This document shows, one piece after another, positions 12,171 through 23,289 of a DNA stretch of 64,000 bases; position 1 is the stretch's first letter; the number at the start of each line of letters is the position of its first letter. The DNA is from Molossus alvarezi (taxonomy: Eukaryota > Chordata > Mammalia > Chiroptera > Molossidae). The stretch covers positions 91,408,327-91,472,326 of the forward strand of contig CM073891.1 in assembly GCA_037176705.1 (NCBI GenBank), given 5' to 3'. The position numbers were made by a program, and so were the translations under genes. The notes below the pieces were generated by a model that saw only the letters and a program-made list of their open reading frames with translations, did not search any database and was not told the origin of the DNA.

Positions 12171-12541
12171 GCAATGGAGTACTATGCAGCTGTAAGAAAG
12201 AAAGATCTCTTATCCTTTGAGACGACATGGGGGGGACCTAGAAAGTAGTATCGTAACTGAAACAAGCCAAACAGAAAAAGACAAGTATCATATAATCTCA
12301 CTTATTTGTGGAATATAATGAACATAACAGTCTGAGGAATGGGGTAGTCCCAGAGACGTGGAAGTGGGGTACAGACTGACATCCCCAGAAGTGGGGGTGG
12401 TGGGGAGAGATAAACCACAGAACTTATGTGCATGTGTGCGTGAACAATGAACATGGACAACAAATCTGGGGACAGGGCGGGGAGGGGGGGTAATCAGTGG
12501 GGGGAAAAGGAGAAACATCTGTAACAAAAATAAATTAATTA
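12171..12541 (+). mobile_element. Second L1 3' end directly downstream
   Basis: Begins with CAATGGAGTACTATGCAGCTG, which matches 11747 onward in the upstream L1, and runs through the end of ORF2, the 3' UTR, the G-rich tract and an A-rich tail. A 10-13 bp unrelated spacer (about 12158-12170) separates it from the first tail. It could be an independent truncated insertion, or the end of a 3'-transduced transcript carried with the full L1. Confidence 0.85.
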
Positions 12542-12711
12542 AAAAGAAAAGAAAGGAAAAATATAAAGAAACTGGACAATGTGCAAATTGAGCCCTAGAT
12601 AATTAGTCAGCAGTACATAACCTAACTTAGCACATTTCCTTTACTTTTTCTTCAGTCATATGTACAAAATTAAACACCACACTGAAATCACCGCCCTAAT
12701 GGCTCTCCAGC

Positions 12712-12860
12712 TGTGAGAAAGTGAATGAGCACTGGATTTAGAGGGGAAGGCAACTTGAATTCCAGCTCTTCTCTTGACTAGCTATGTTACATCTGCAAAT
12801 TATTTAAATTCTATGAGTCTCAGTTTTCTCCTTTGTAAAACTGTTAGGGCAATGTTTACT
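12712..12860 (+). repeat. MIR SINE remnant
   Basis: Contains the MIR series: GAATGAGCACTGGATTTAGA, TGACTAGCTATGTTAC, then TGAGTCTCAGTTTTCTCCTT and TGTAAAA. Ancient and diverged; the 3' core is the best-preserved part. Confidence 0.7.
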
Positions 12861-13074
12861 AGACGTAGTTTCTGGCAAAGCTCCCAGCATGATATGTGGG
12901 ATGTACTGGCTTCCTCCACCTGCACCCTGGATCCCAACACCAGTTGTCTCTCAAGGACTTGGCTCCAGCAAATCTTTCTCTCCACAAGCATTCTTTTGTA
13001 TCATTCCATCAGTATACAAACATACTTCCATTTTACTTTCTTAAAACACACATTTGATTCCAGGTTCCTCTAAC

Positions 13075-13450
13075 TACCACTCAATTTCTCTCATTTCTTT
13101 CAGAGTAATACTACTCCAAATTTATAGTCTCTTTCCATTCTTCCTTATGCTTTACATACAAGCAGGCTGTCTCTCCACCACTTCTCCGACCCCATTTCTG
13201 TTGATGTCACTCCTCCTCATCCATTCCAGGACTATAAACACATCCACACACTAATGACTCCCAAATTCACATCTCTGATCAAGGCTGCCCTATTGACCTG
13301 GCCACTGTGGCTTAGTTGGTGAGTGTTGCCCCATGCACTGAAAGGTGACTGGTCCAATTCCCAGTTAGGGAACATATGCAGGTTGTGGATTTGATCCCTA
13401 GTCAGGGTACATGCTGGAGGCAACCAATAGATGTTTCTCTTTCACATTAA

Positions 13451-13500
<50 letters not shown>

Positions 13501-14480
13501 CCTCCATGTTAACCTCATGATTCATAGACTCAACTTCCTACTTGATTTCCCTTCTTAGACATCTAACTAGCTTCTCTAAACTTAATCTTTCTAAAATGAG
13601 ATTCTAATCTTCACAAACCTGCTCTCTCATTAGTTTTCCCTCTCAATGGCAATTCAATCTTTTCATTTTCTCAGTTCAAAAACCTTATTATCCTTGATTC
13701 CTCTCTTTGGCCCACTCTCCATCAGCAAGCCACATATTGGTTTTAATTCAAAGTATATCCGGATACTGACCAATTCTTATTACCATCACTGCTTTTGCCC
13801 TAGTCCAAGTCACCATCATTTCTTGCCTAACTAGTCTCCCTGATTCTACCTTGTCCTGCTACAGTCTATTTTCAAGATTATAGCACAGTGATCCTGCCTA
13901 AGATGTAGTTCTGATTATGTCATTTCCAGGGTCAAAACCTCTAGTGCTTCCCATCTCACTCAGAGTGAAAGTCTAAATTCTTACAACAAGGCCTTATATA
14001 ATCTAGCTTTATCTCTCTGACTTCATCTGCTACTCTCTCACCTTTGCAAAGTCACTCCAGTCACAACTGCCCCTTTGCTGTTCTGGGAGTATTCCAGGCA
14101 TATGCCTGCCTCAGGGCCTTTGCACTTCCTATTCATTTAGACTGAATGCTCCCCACTCAGATAGTCTTGCTTTACACTTGCACTCTCTTGTAGACTTTGT
14201 TCACATGTGTTCTTCTCATGAGCTCTTTCCTGGCTCAACTCTTTGACATTGTAAACCCCAATGCCCAACATGCCTTGCTTTTTTTATCTTTCTCTATAAT
14301 ACTTATTAATTCCTAAAATACTATCAATTTATTTATTTATTTATTTTTTATTATCTTTTTTTTTTTGTCTATAAGAGTGGAGGCTCCATGCAGATACTGA
14401 TATATCTCTGTGTCTAGAATAGTGCTTGACACATAGTAGATGTTTAATAAGTGTATGTGTAATTGTATGATTGAAAAAAT
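13075..14480 (+). repeat. L2 LINE, 3' half, interrupted by a SINE
   Basis: A long sense L2 remnant. Recognisable blocks are CTAATGACTCCCAAATTCAC, CCTGCTACAGTCTATTTTCA, CTCACTCAGAGTGAAAGTCT, CAGGGCCTTTGCACTTCCT, and a 3' end with AGAATAGTGCTTGACACATA and GTAGATGTTTAATAAGTG. An old VES-related SINE lies inside at 13295-13505. It has no open frame. A TTTA-rich run occurs at about 14328-14350. Confidence 0.75.
13295..13505 (+). mobile_element. Old VES-related SINE without visible A-tail
   Basis: Head reads CTGGCCACTGTGGCTTAGTT, followed by the older body type (CATGCACTGAAAGGTGAC, GGTTGTGGATTTGATCCCTA) and a (CT)n array of about 20 repeats at 13456-13498. The usual A-rich end is absent. More diverged than the young VES copies. 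Confidence 0.75.
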
Positions 14481-14734
14481 CTTTTGATTTCAAAAATCTA
14501 CTTCTTTATAAGCTCATAAAACTCATAAAAAATAAAATAGCGGTTGAAAAAAATGAGTCAAAACTGGTTAGCAACTGACTTACACTTTTTATTTCAAGTA
14601 GAAAACCTTTGTGTTTAGAGCCTTTGTGTGTCATTTTATCCTATAAAAAATGAGCAACAATAAAGGAAAACAAATGCTTCTCTAGCAGACTCGATCACTA
14701 AGACCTTTGGTTAGGTCACTAAGATCTTGGTTAG

Positions 14735-14989
14735 GCCCTGGCCAGTTTGGCTCAGCGGGTAGAGCGTCCACCTGCGGTCCGGAGAGACCCGGGTTGGTTC
14801 CCGCTAAGGGCATGTGCCTCGGTTGCAGTTTGTCCCCGGCCCTAGTTGGTTGTATGGGTGGCAGCCACTCGATGTGTCCCTTTCACATCGATGTTTCCCT
14901 CTCTCTCTCTTTCTCTCTCTCCCTCCCACTCTATCTGTACAAAAAATGGAAAAATGTCCTCGGGTGAGGATGAAAAAAAAAAAAAAAAA
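14735..14989 (+). mobile_element. VES SINE, full length
   Basis: Young VES with the complete head, (CT)n, CTCGGGTGAGGAT and an uninterrupted A-tail. Target-site duplication AAGATCTTGGTTAG lies at 14721-14734 and 14990-15003. Confidence 0.92.
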
Positions 14990-15114
14990 AAGATCTTGGT
15001 TAGATCATGATACCCTGAATATTTTTCCTCTTTGATCTCTACATTTTGCCTAACTCAATTTCTGGTTTGTTTGGTTTTTGTTTTTTGTTTTTTTTTTGAG
15101 TAGGTTAAAATCCA

Positions 15115-15745
15115 ATGTAATATTGATAATGTTATAATAACCTGGTTATTATTTAATGGGAAAGGAGCAAAGGGGAGACTAACATGGTATAGACATGCCA
15201 TTTGTACAGCTTTGCCAAGAAGCTACAGTTCAGACAAGGCCTAATAAGGTCTGGGACATGGGAAGGTGCTTACCTGTCAATTACACCTGGAACAGGTAAT
15301 TGACCAGAATGAGTATGGCCACTAAAAGGGCGTGAAATCAGATACATAAACTCAAACAAAGAAAGTGCCCCCTGTTGGCCCTTGTTCTCTTGGGTCTCTC
15401 CCTTGCTTATCCAAGCTCCTGGGGCTCCTGTTTGCAGGGACAGTGCTCCCCTGCATTCACCCACTTGGCTCACTGCCACGTGGGACCCACACAATGGACT
15501 GATGGACTGATTCTAGCCTGATGCTATGCCAGACTCAATTCTATCGTGGAATGAAAACTCTGGACACTGGCTTTGCTTCTAGTTCTACTAAAGCCCCAGC
15601 TACACCTTTTTCAGAATTGGCTTATGGAAAATGGGACTTTGGAAACCAAGAAATGTAACTCTATGAAAATAAAGCCTTTACCACATCTCATCCTTCCGTG
15701 GGGGACTCGGGAAATGCTTATTCCAGTGGCGCCCCAAGAACCTCA
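15115..15745 (+). repeat. Possible LTR remnant with polyadenylation signal
   Basis: This moderately GC-rich stretch does not resemble nearby LINE sequence. It has AATAAA at 15668-15673, then a U5-like stretch ending near GGGGACTCGGGAAATGC, and then TGGCGCCCCAAG (about 15727-15738), which partly resembles a lysine-tRNA primer-binding site. No retroviral coding frame follows; a SINE is inserted at 15749. The left end is uncertain. Alternatively it is simply unclassified sequence. Confidence 0.35.
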
Positions 15746-15748
15746 CTT

Positions 15749-15976
15749 CTGCCCAGCTAGTGTGGCTCAGTGGTTGAGCATCGACCCATGCACCAAGATG
15801 TCACCAGTTTGATTCTTGGTCAGGGCACATGCCCAGTTTGTGGGCCTGATCCCCGGTGGGAGGGCATGCAGATGGCGGCCAATCAATATTCTCTCTCATG
15901 GATGTTTCTATCTCTCTCTCTCTCTCTCTCCTTTCCTCTCTTTCTCTAACATCAATAAGGAAAAATAAAAAATAAA
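15749..15976 (+). mobile_element. Older VES-related SINE
   Basis: Head GTGTGGCTCAGTGGTTGAGC, then CATGCACCAAGATGTCACCA, GGGCACATGCCCAGTTTGTG and the (CT)n block, ending in an A-rich tail. Target-site duplication AAGAACCTCACT at 15737-15748 and 15977-15988. Confidence 0.88.
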
Positions 15977-15989
15977 AAGAACCTCACTC

Positions 15990-18939
15990 CTACCAATGAC
16001 AAAGAAATTCAATTATCCAGTAACAATATGAAGCAACCAGTAAGTATTAAAGTAATTAAAAGTACATGACAACTTGCATTGCAGGGTATTTCATAAGAAA
16101 GTTTAATATTTTCTAGTTGGAAAGAGTATAAACTATTTTTATAATTTGTATGCACATAGATTCAAAATCCAAAAAAAAAAAAAAAATCAGGTGTCAATAT
16201 TAAAGATCACAAATTGGAAATATTCAATAACTTTTCTTTTAATAAAGAGGCTTGAACTTACCTCATAAATTTCAACTTTAAAATGTATGAAATACATATG
16301 TGCATATAATCCATGTCTTAGAAAACTTCTCTATTAATCTCACTTATAATTACAAAATGGTGAGCTTTTTAAATAGACATTTTTTTAGTAGTTTTCAGAT
16401 CATGGCAGAATTAAGTGAAAGGTACAAAGATTTTCCACATATCCCCCGCCCCCACACATGAATAGCCTCTCCCATTATTTAAAAAGTGTTGCTTTTTTAT
16501 TTCTTCAGCTTTTTACTTGTTGTTAGGACAGAGTGGTAACCTCCAAACTTCTCACATGCCGTATCAGTGGTTGTAGGGGCGTGGGTACTTCAGAAAAACA
16601 ATGTACTGTCAGAAAACAAAGTTCAACCAAGTAAATTTGAAGATCCAATTGGCTTTTTCAAGCAATGCATGCATCCTATCTAGCAACTAAAAGGCTGCTC
16701 TGAGGGGTTGTGCAAAAAAAATGTTCATAGGAAGAAAGGTGTAGCAGAGGAGTCATAAGCAAAAGACAGGATTATTTTTTGACTAGGACATCTTTGTGGG
16801 GGGTGGAAAAGAGAAGGGCAAGGTTCTTATCATGCTGTTTGCCTCTTCTTCCTATGGGGATGTAGAAGGCCCACCTGGCAATTACCTCATGTATATGGAC
16901 CAGAAGATTTTAGACTGCTTGATTGGGATGACACTTCTGGTGAAAGGAAAACTGCGGTTCACTCAGGAATTGCGTCTAGGTGTGGAAGCATGGGCTTTAG
17001 CACAAGTGATGTCACTCTGGCGTGTGGCGTTCTCTTGAATGGTATGCTGACCCCTGAAAGTCTTGATTTTTTGAAAAGGCAAATGTCTCAGAAATGAATG
17101 GAAAGGAAATTTACAGAGGATTTCAAATTGGCTAAATAAAATTGATGCTGAGATTAATAAGAAAGACAAAACTGTGTTATTAACTAAATATGGCTGCAAA
17201 ATGAAAATGATTCTGATTTTTTCAAATACATGTTCTACTTGTAAAGAGATCATTGAGCAAATTCCATGCACCCTGGAAGTTTTATGCTCCTTCCTTTGTC
17301 TCAAATACAGACTTTGTATCCCTGAGTTAGCAGGCAATTTGATAATAGCTAAGACTTTTATTTATTTATTTATTTATTCATTCATTTATTTATTTTAAGA
17401 AAATTTAGGCATTGCCCCTTTGTAATTTGGGAAGTACAGATTTCATTTAGGAAAACAAACAAACAAACATTGACAGATGAGTTGAATAAATCTTATTTAG
17501 GCACTTCAATAGAGTCACTAGCCTATTTATTAGTTCTTTATCAGTCCTTTCTTCTGGTAAAATTGCACAAAAAATGCAGAGGGAATAACAATTCTGGTAT
17601 AAACTTACAAGGTACTTATTTGTTGGCTGATATTACTGAGATCAGGAAACTCAAGTTGAATCCATTAAAAATATTTACACTCTCTACATCTTACCTCATT
17701 AAGAAAAGGTTCTGAATTCTCCCAAGCATGCCCGGGGCTGACTGCTTGGAATTTTAATGCTTCTTAGTGGATCTGTTGGACTCAAAGCACCATTGGTTTT
17801 AAACGTTGCTAATGCCAAGAGCAGTAAGCAATTTCCCTGCTGTTTCTCCTGCTGTGCTTGAACAAATTTGTTTTTCTTTAACTGCTATTCACACTTAAAT
17901 AGCACTCAATGTCCAGCTTGTTATCCTCATCCAAATGTGAATGGCTCTTTCCAGAGATGAGTTGGCATAGTTTTGATTAAAGATTGTTTTTACACATCCA
18001 AGAAAATAGCACAGTTAACTGGAGAAATAGAAGGTGGCCCACATGATTAATAAAGACCAATGAGTACTGACAAATGAGGCTTATTTGTTCTCTTCCTATT
18101 ATTTACTGTTATTCTTCCAGCTCAGGGGCCCTGGCATCAGCAGAAGCTGAAGTCTGGTGGGATTTAAACAGCAATCAGACATTGCAGCAAAGAAATAAGA
18201 TGTAAAAAATAAAGCAGAAACAAGAAAATTACCATATAGTCCAAATACAACTTTTACAAAGAATTAAAAATGGGTACTTTACCTATGTAGATTACATATA
18301 CATCTGCTTAAGAATTCAGCATGATTAAATTTCTAATGCAAATGTATTGTATTTCTTGACTAAACAAAAATGTCACATATGTCCTTAAGCAATGACAATC
18401 ACATTAAATCTTATAACTATCTAAAGCCTCTTGTAATGTGTGTTTCTATCAGTGATGAATGATTGTCAGCAATTTGTGCTAATTTTTAAAACTATTTCCT
18501 GTGAAAGTCATCCATGATTTCTTTTAAAATTGTTAAATGCTTGAGATATTATTTAAATCTCTCCTTTACCACAAGCCTCTAGATCTCAAATGTTTAAGCT
18601 TGAATATAAAAACAGGCTTTGGGGGATTTCTAAACACAACATTTTGGGGAAATGAGCATTTTTCTCAGGAGTGTCCATACCATTTTCTAGGTCTTCAAAG
18701 GTGTCTCAAGGAAAAACAAAACAAAACTGTCAAGAATGTGTTTAAAATATTACATATTGCAGTGCATTTATTTAAACACCTGGTCTGATCTCAAGGCAGT
18801 GAACTAGAGTGACCCTGCCTGTCTTATCAAAGAAGTTCATTATAGCAAAAATACTCAGTTCTTGTCAGTTTAAATCATTGTTGCTTTCGAAGTAAAACAG
18901 ACCATATTTTACTCACTCACAATTTCTTTTAAATATTTG
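15990..18939. other. Unrecognised AT-rich sequence with simple repeats
   Basis: No gene is recognised. Positions 16375-16480 look like an antisense old L1 3' remnant (CATATCCCCCGCCCCCACAC context). A TTTA/TTCA repeat lies at 17356-17398 and CAAA repeats at about 17452-17470. Open frames are under 125 codons and unlike any known domain. Confidence 0.45.
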
Positions 18940-18953
18940 AAAATGTCTTAGAA

Positions 18954-19158
18954 GCCTAGCCAGTGTGGCTCAGTGGAGTGAGCGTCATCCCATGGACTGA
19001 GTCAGGGCATATGCTGTGGTTGAGGGCTCTATCCCCAGCAGGGGGCGTGCAGGAGGCAGCCAATCAGTGTTTCTTGCCCACATCAATGTTTCTATCTCTC
19101 TCTCTCTTCCTCTCTTTCTAAAAAAATCAATTAAAAATAATTTTAAAATTATAAAAAT
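18954..19158 (+). mobile_element. Older VES-related SINE
   Basis: Head CCAGTGTGGCTCAGTGG, body with CTCTATCCCCAGCAGGGGGC and CAGGAGGCAGCCAATCAGTG, (CT)n and an A-rich end. Target-site duplication AAAATGTCTTAGAAG at about 18940-18954 and 19159-19173; its last base is shared with the SINE start. Confidence 0.85.
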
Positions 19159-19173
19159 AAAATGTCTTAGAAG

Positions 19174-20290
19174 AACAGAGGCAATGGGGGTGTGGGCAAA
19201 GCTAAAGCTTTAGGCTTCACCAGGGCCATCCTCAAACCCTGCCAAACTGAGTTGCATCTGCAAACCAGTTGCTCCACCAGACAAACTTTCAGCTTCCTAA
19301 TCCAAAACCCTGACCTAGGGTAAGACAGCTGTGGTGTCTCACATGATAAATGTCCACTATGTATTAGCTTCAACTTCTTGTTGTTTTTTTTAATTGCCAT
19401 AAAAGTGTGCAAACAATATCCTATTCTCATTTTTATTTATGCTCTCGGAAGTGATTTCTCAGGTAAGTGTAAAAGAGTCCGGGGCTGCCTCGGTTTTTCT
19501 CATACTCTTTAGAAAAGCACACGTGATAGGATTAAGGTCAATGCTTCACTAAACGTTTTTGTATCTTGGCCAAATTAGTTTTTTCAGAATACTGAAAGCA
19601 AATCAATTGGGCTTGCCTAAATTTCATTTCTACTTAATTGGGCCAGAGTTTTGCATACATTTAGTGGACTATTATTTAACAAAACAATTTGAAAGATACT
19701 GGGTAAGTTGTCTCCCTAAACTGTTTTCCCAAACCATTTAAATAAGTAGTTTGAATTTTCCTGAGATTTCTATTTAATAAGTGAGATTCCAGGATCTGCC
19801 TGTTAATTCTAACTATAATTTACCAAGTCGTTTCCAGTTGTATACCTAAGGAAGAATAAGTTTATTTAATTGCATTCTAGAAACAACTGCACATGGAAAG
19901 AGTAGCTGTTTAATTTGGAGCTGGCTCTAAAAGCGTGGCTCAAGAATCCCTGGTAAAGGAATTATGGTAATTCTGCCCCAGGAGACCCTTCCCGGGGCAC
20001 CGGCTCAGGGACACCAGGTCATTGGGGGTCCTGAGAAAAAGAGAAAGTTAGGTGGCAAAGACAAACCTCCAGTTTGTCACTATCTCTCAGGACAGTTTCA
20101 CTCAGGTCCAGTCCTGTGGAAGGCTATTAAGAAGGACAATTCTCATTTTCATGATGTTTTATAACTATTGCTTATGCCTAAATTTTAATACTACATGATT
20201 CTCTAACCCATAGAGATATTTCCATAATTCTTACAAAGATTTAAAAACATGATAGAAGTCCCTGGAAATATCAAATAATAATTAAAAAAA
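19174..20290. other. Unrecognised non-coding sequence
   Basis: No recognisable repeat or gene. A local rise in G+C around 19970-20130 is unexplained; its short open frame has no recognisable features. Confidence 0.4.
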
Positions 20291-20301
20291 TAAAATGTTT
20301 A

Positions 20302-20516
20302 GCACTGGCCAGTTTGGCTCAGCGGCTAGAGCGTCAGCAGGTTTGATTCTGGTCAAGGGCATGTACCCTGGTTGCAGTTCGTCCCTGGCCCTGGTCAGGT
20401 TCATGCAGGAGGCAACCAGTCGATGTGTCTCTCACATCGATGTCTCTCTCTCTCCCCCTCCCTCCCACTCTATCTGAAGGTAAATGAAAAAAATATATCC
20501 TCGGTGAAGATTTAAA
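20302..20516 (+). mobile_element. VES SINE with shortened head
   Basis: Starts GCACTGGCCAGTTTGGCTCA but lacks the bases between the A-box region and GGTTTGATTCTGG, so the tRNA-like head is internally deleted. The body, the CACATCGATG pair, (CT)n and tail are present. A short weak target-site duplication AAAATGTTT is seen at 20292-20300 and 20517-20525. Confidence 0.85.
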
Positions 20517-20557
20517 AAAATGTTTTTTTAAACAGTTTTTTCAAAAATAGAAATAAG

Positions 20558-20802
20558 GCCCTGGCCAGTTTTGCTCAGCGGTTAGAGCATTGGCCCACGG
20601 ACCCGAGAGTCCCAGGTTCAGTTCCCGCTAAGGTCACATACCTCTGTTACGTTTGTCCTCGGCCCCAGTAGGGGTTGTGTGGGTGGCAACCACTCAATGT
20701 GTCTCTCTCACATCGATGTTTCTCTCTCTCTCTTCCTCCCTCTCTCCTTCCCCCTCTACCTGAAGATAAATGCAAAAATGTCCTCGAGTGAGGATAAAAA
20801 AA
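20558..20802 (+). mobile_element. VES SINE, full length
   Basis: Complete VES ending CTCGAGTGAGGAT plus A-tail. Target-site duplication AAAAATAGAAATAAG at 20543-20557 and 20803-20817. It lies head-to-tail with the VES that starts at 20302, about 40 bp away. Confidence 0.92.
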
Positions 20803-20817
20803 AAAAATAGAAATAAG

Positions 20818-22247
20818 TATTAATGATGAGTTATTGAAAGGAATTATTTGACCTGTTGTGACAATAATCTAAGGTTGCGGTCCAATATACTTCTCCCAAC
20901 TAATGCTCTATAGCTCACAAAATATGCATTTTCTTATTTATAGTTTGAATGCAATCCAATGACAAATTTTAATCTCAAGTGTTTCATATTTCCTCTGAAT
21001 TTACCATAATATTTTGAATAGTGATTATTATGAAAATTTTTTACCTACTTTTTTATTAACTGCATTTATTGACATGAAAATTGTAATGTTCCAACAATAT
21101 AAATACTTAATTTTAGGGACATTTTCACAGTTATAACTGTTTCTTCAAAACATTGCCTTCTATAAATCAAGTATTTAATGTCATTTTAAAATTACATTTT
21201 AAGTTTTATAATATGAAATGCTTTATAAAGACACAACTTTTGTTCCATTACTAAAGAACACAGACTGCACAATAAATCAATTATACATAAAGTTAAATAT
21301 AATGTCTAGTACTCAGCACAGGAATAAAAGTGAAATTAACCTCAGTTTTCAATATTTCCAACAGAAGATATACTACAATTATTATACTGAACTTGATCAA
21401 CAACAGTTCAATGTATTAAGTTATAGACCAGAAACAAATTAACCCAGAATTGGAGACTTTCAGAACTGCAATAACCCACCGTAAGCAGGATATAAGATCT
21501 CATAATATATGTTTAAAAGTTGACTACAACTTATGAATCACTTTAGTATTATTTTCTAATTCTCATTAAACAACTAGCCTCAGAACAGAGTGTATAAGAA
21601 AAAACAGGGGTGGGGGGGGGATGAAATGACAGAATGCTTTTCTTTTCTATTTTCCTTTCTTTTTCTTTCTGTTACTGAAAAAAAAGAGAAATAAATGAGA
21701 AGGAAGGATAAAGCCCTGGTAGACTTCCAGAAGCCAAAAAACCTTGTCGAATGACACTGTCCATGGACAAAAGTCCTGAAAATGGAGTGAACAGAACAAG
21801 CAAACAAACAAACAAAAAACTTTTAAGACTAGGAATGTTCAATTTTTATTTGGTATTGGCTATGTAATTGCCACCACTATGTCATCTTCTCTTCAATTTT
21901 CTCAAATCCTCAGTTACGTCTCCTGGACCCATAAGCTTTGTGAGGCTGACATTTTTGTTTAACGTAACCCACCAGCCTTTCCTGCACTCTCTCTCCCAAG
22001 CCCAGAAGGCACGTCTCCTGCGCTGCTTAGCATGGTGCGGAACAGAAACAGAAAGAGTGGCATTGAGGTATTTTAGTGAAATCTGACTCAGCCTTGGGGA
22101 TAACCATAAAAAATGTAGAAGTTCTACAAAAATCTGCAGGTATCTTGGAGAGTACATTAGAACGTCCAAATGTTGCAGAATATTTTTCTTTAATCTCAAA
22201 ATACATTCAAGTAGCAGACTGATCTCAGCTAGTAGTCATGTTATGAT
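20818..22247. other. AT-rich non-coding sequence
   Basis: No repeat or gene is recognised. A CAAA repeat sits at about 21797-21816. A minus-strand open frame of 105 codons (21882-22199) shows no recognisable domain and no supporting signals, and is treated as chance. Confidence 0.4.
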
Positions 22248-22430
22248 GGTGTGCTAGGCAAAATAGTGGTCCCCAATGACACCCCTGGCCTAAGCACTGA
22301 CACCTGTTAATATGTCACTTATATTGCAAAGGGTATTGAAGTTGAAGATGCAATTGCATTTGCTTATCAGCTCACCTTGAGATGTAAAGTTTATTCTGAA
22401 TTACCTAGCCCCTGAATGCATTTCTCCTGG
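22248..22430 (-). repeat. MaLR-like LTR fragment, antisense
   Basis: GTGCTAGGCAAAATAGTGGT, ATATGTCACTTATATTGCAA and AAGATGCAATTGC follow the order of an antisense MLT1-type LTR, as also seen at 2750-3255. Only the first part is preserved. Confidence 0.5.
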
Positions 22431-23289
22431 GCTGGAACTCTTTCTCTGAACAATTGGTACAGGCCAGGAAAGGCCCAAGTTATATCCAACAAGCATGACT
22501 ATAGTAGAGAGGAACTTATTACTGGCTCAGAAATGAATGTTAAAGTCTGGTCAGAACCTCAGAACAGTACCTATAATATCATGGAATTTAAATTAATAAC
22601 AGGAAACATATTAACTCTATTCTGCTCCACATACCCATCTGCCTTTATTATCCTTCAAATCTTTATCCACAGGAAAATCTCTCCCACCAAGTTTTCCTTT
22701 CTTATTCTTAGCCTGTGAATCCTGCTGAAAACAGTCACACAACCATACAGACCAGTATCCTTAGAAACTTACAGTCTCTGATACCTACAGTACTTGGCTA
22801 ATTTCTTCTACCACTTCCCCAAAAAACTATATAAGCACCTAACAGCATCCTTCTCTTCAGGTTGTCTTTGTCCCATCATGTCTGGTCCGTTATAAATGAA
22901 GAGAGGAAACTATAAGTCAGGAGCTACCTTAAGGTTCTTACTTTTCCCCCACTAAACATATGTGTATCTATTTCTCCTAAATTCTTTACAACTTCAGGAG
23001 GAAGTAGCTTCCCTCCTGCTAGTCAAACATTATCTGCCCATCTGGTTCTCAAACTGAGCTTTTAAGACCGTCTGTTCTCTACTCCTTTATCCACTCTTCC
23101 CTACCTTGAACCTTGTTCTCTCAGCTGATTCATGCTTCTAAATACAGTATGCATAAGAAACCCCCATATTAAAATGCATACACTGTATCCCCCATATGCC
23201 CATCTTTATCTTTTATAATTAATGACCCAGAAATCATTATCTTTTGCCATCTTAAGTTATTGAATTGTAATTTATTTGATGATCAATAT

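Noticed and set aside
21882..22199. 105-codon minus-strand frame
   Set aside because: No recognisable domain, no repeat or splice support; a frame this long is expected by chance in 64 kb.
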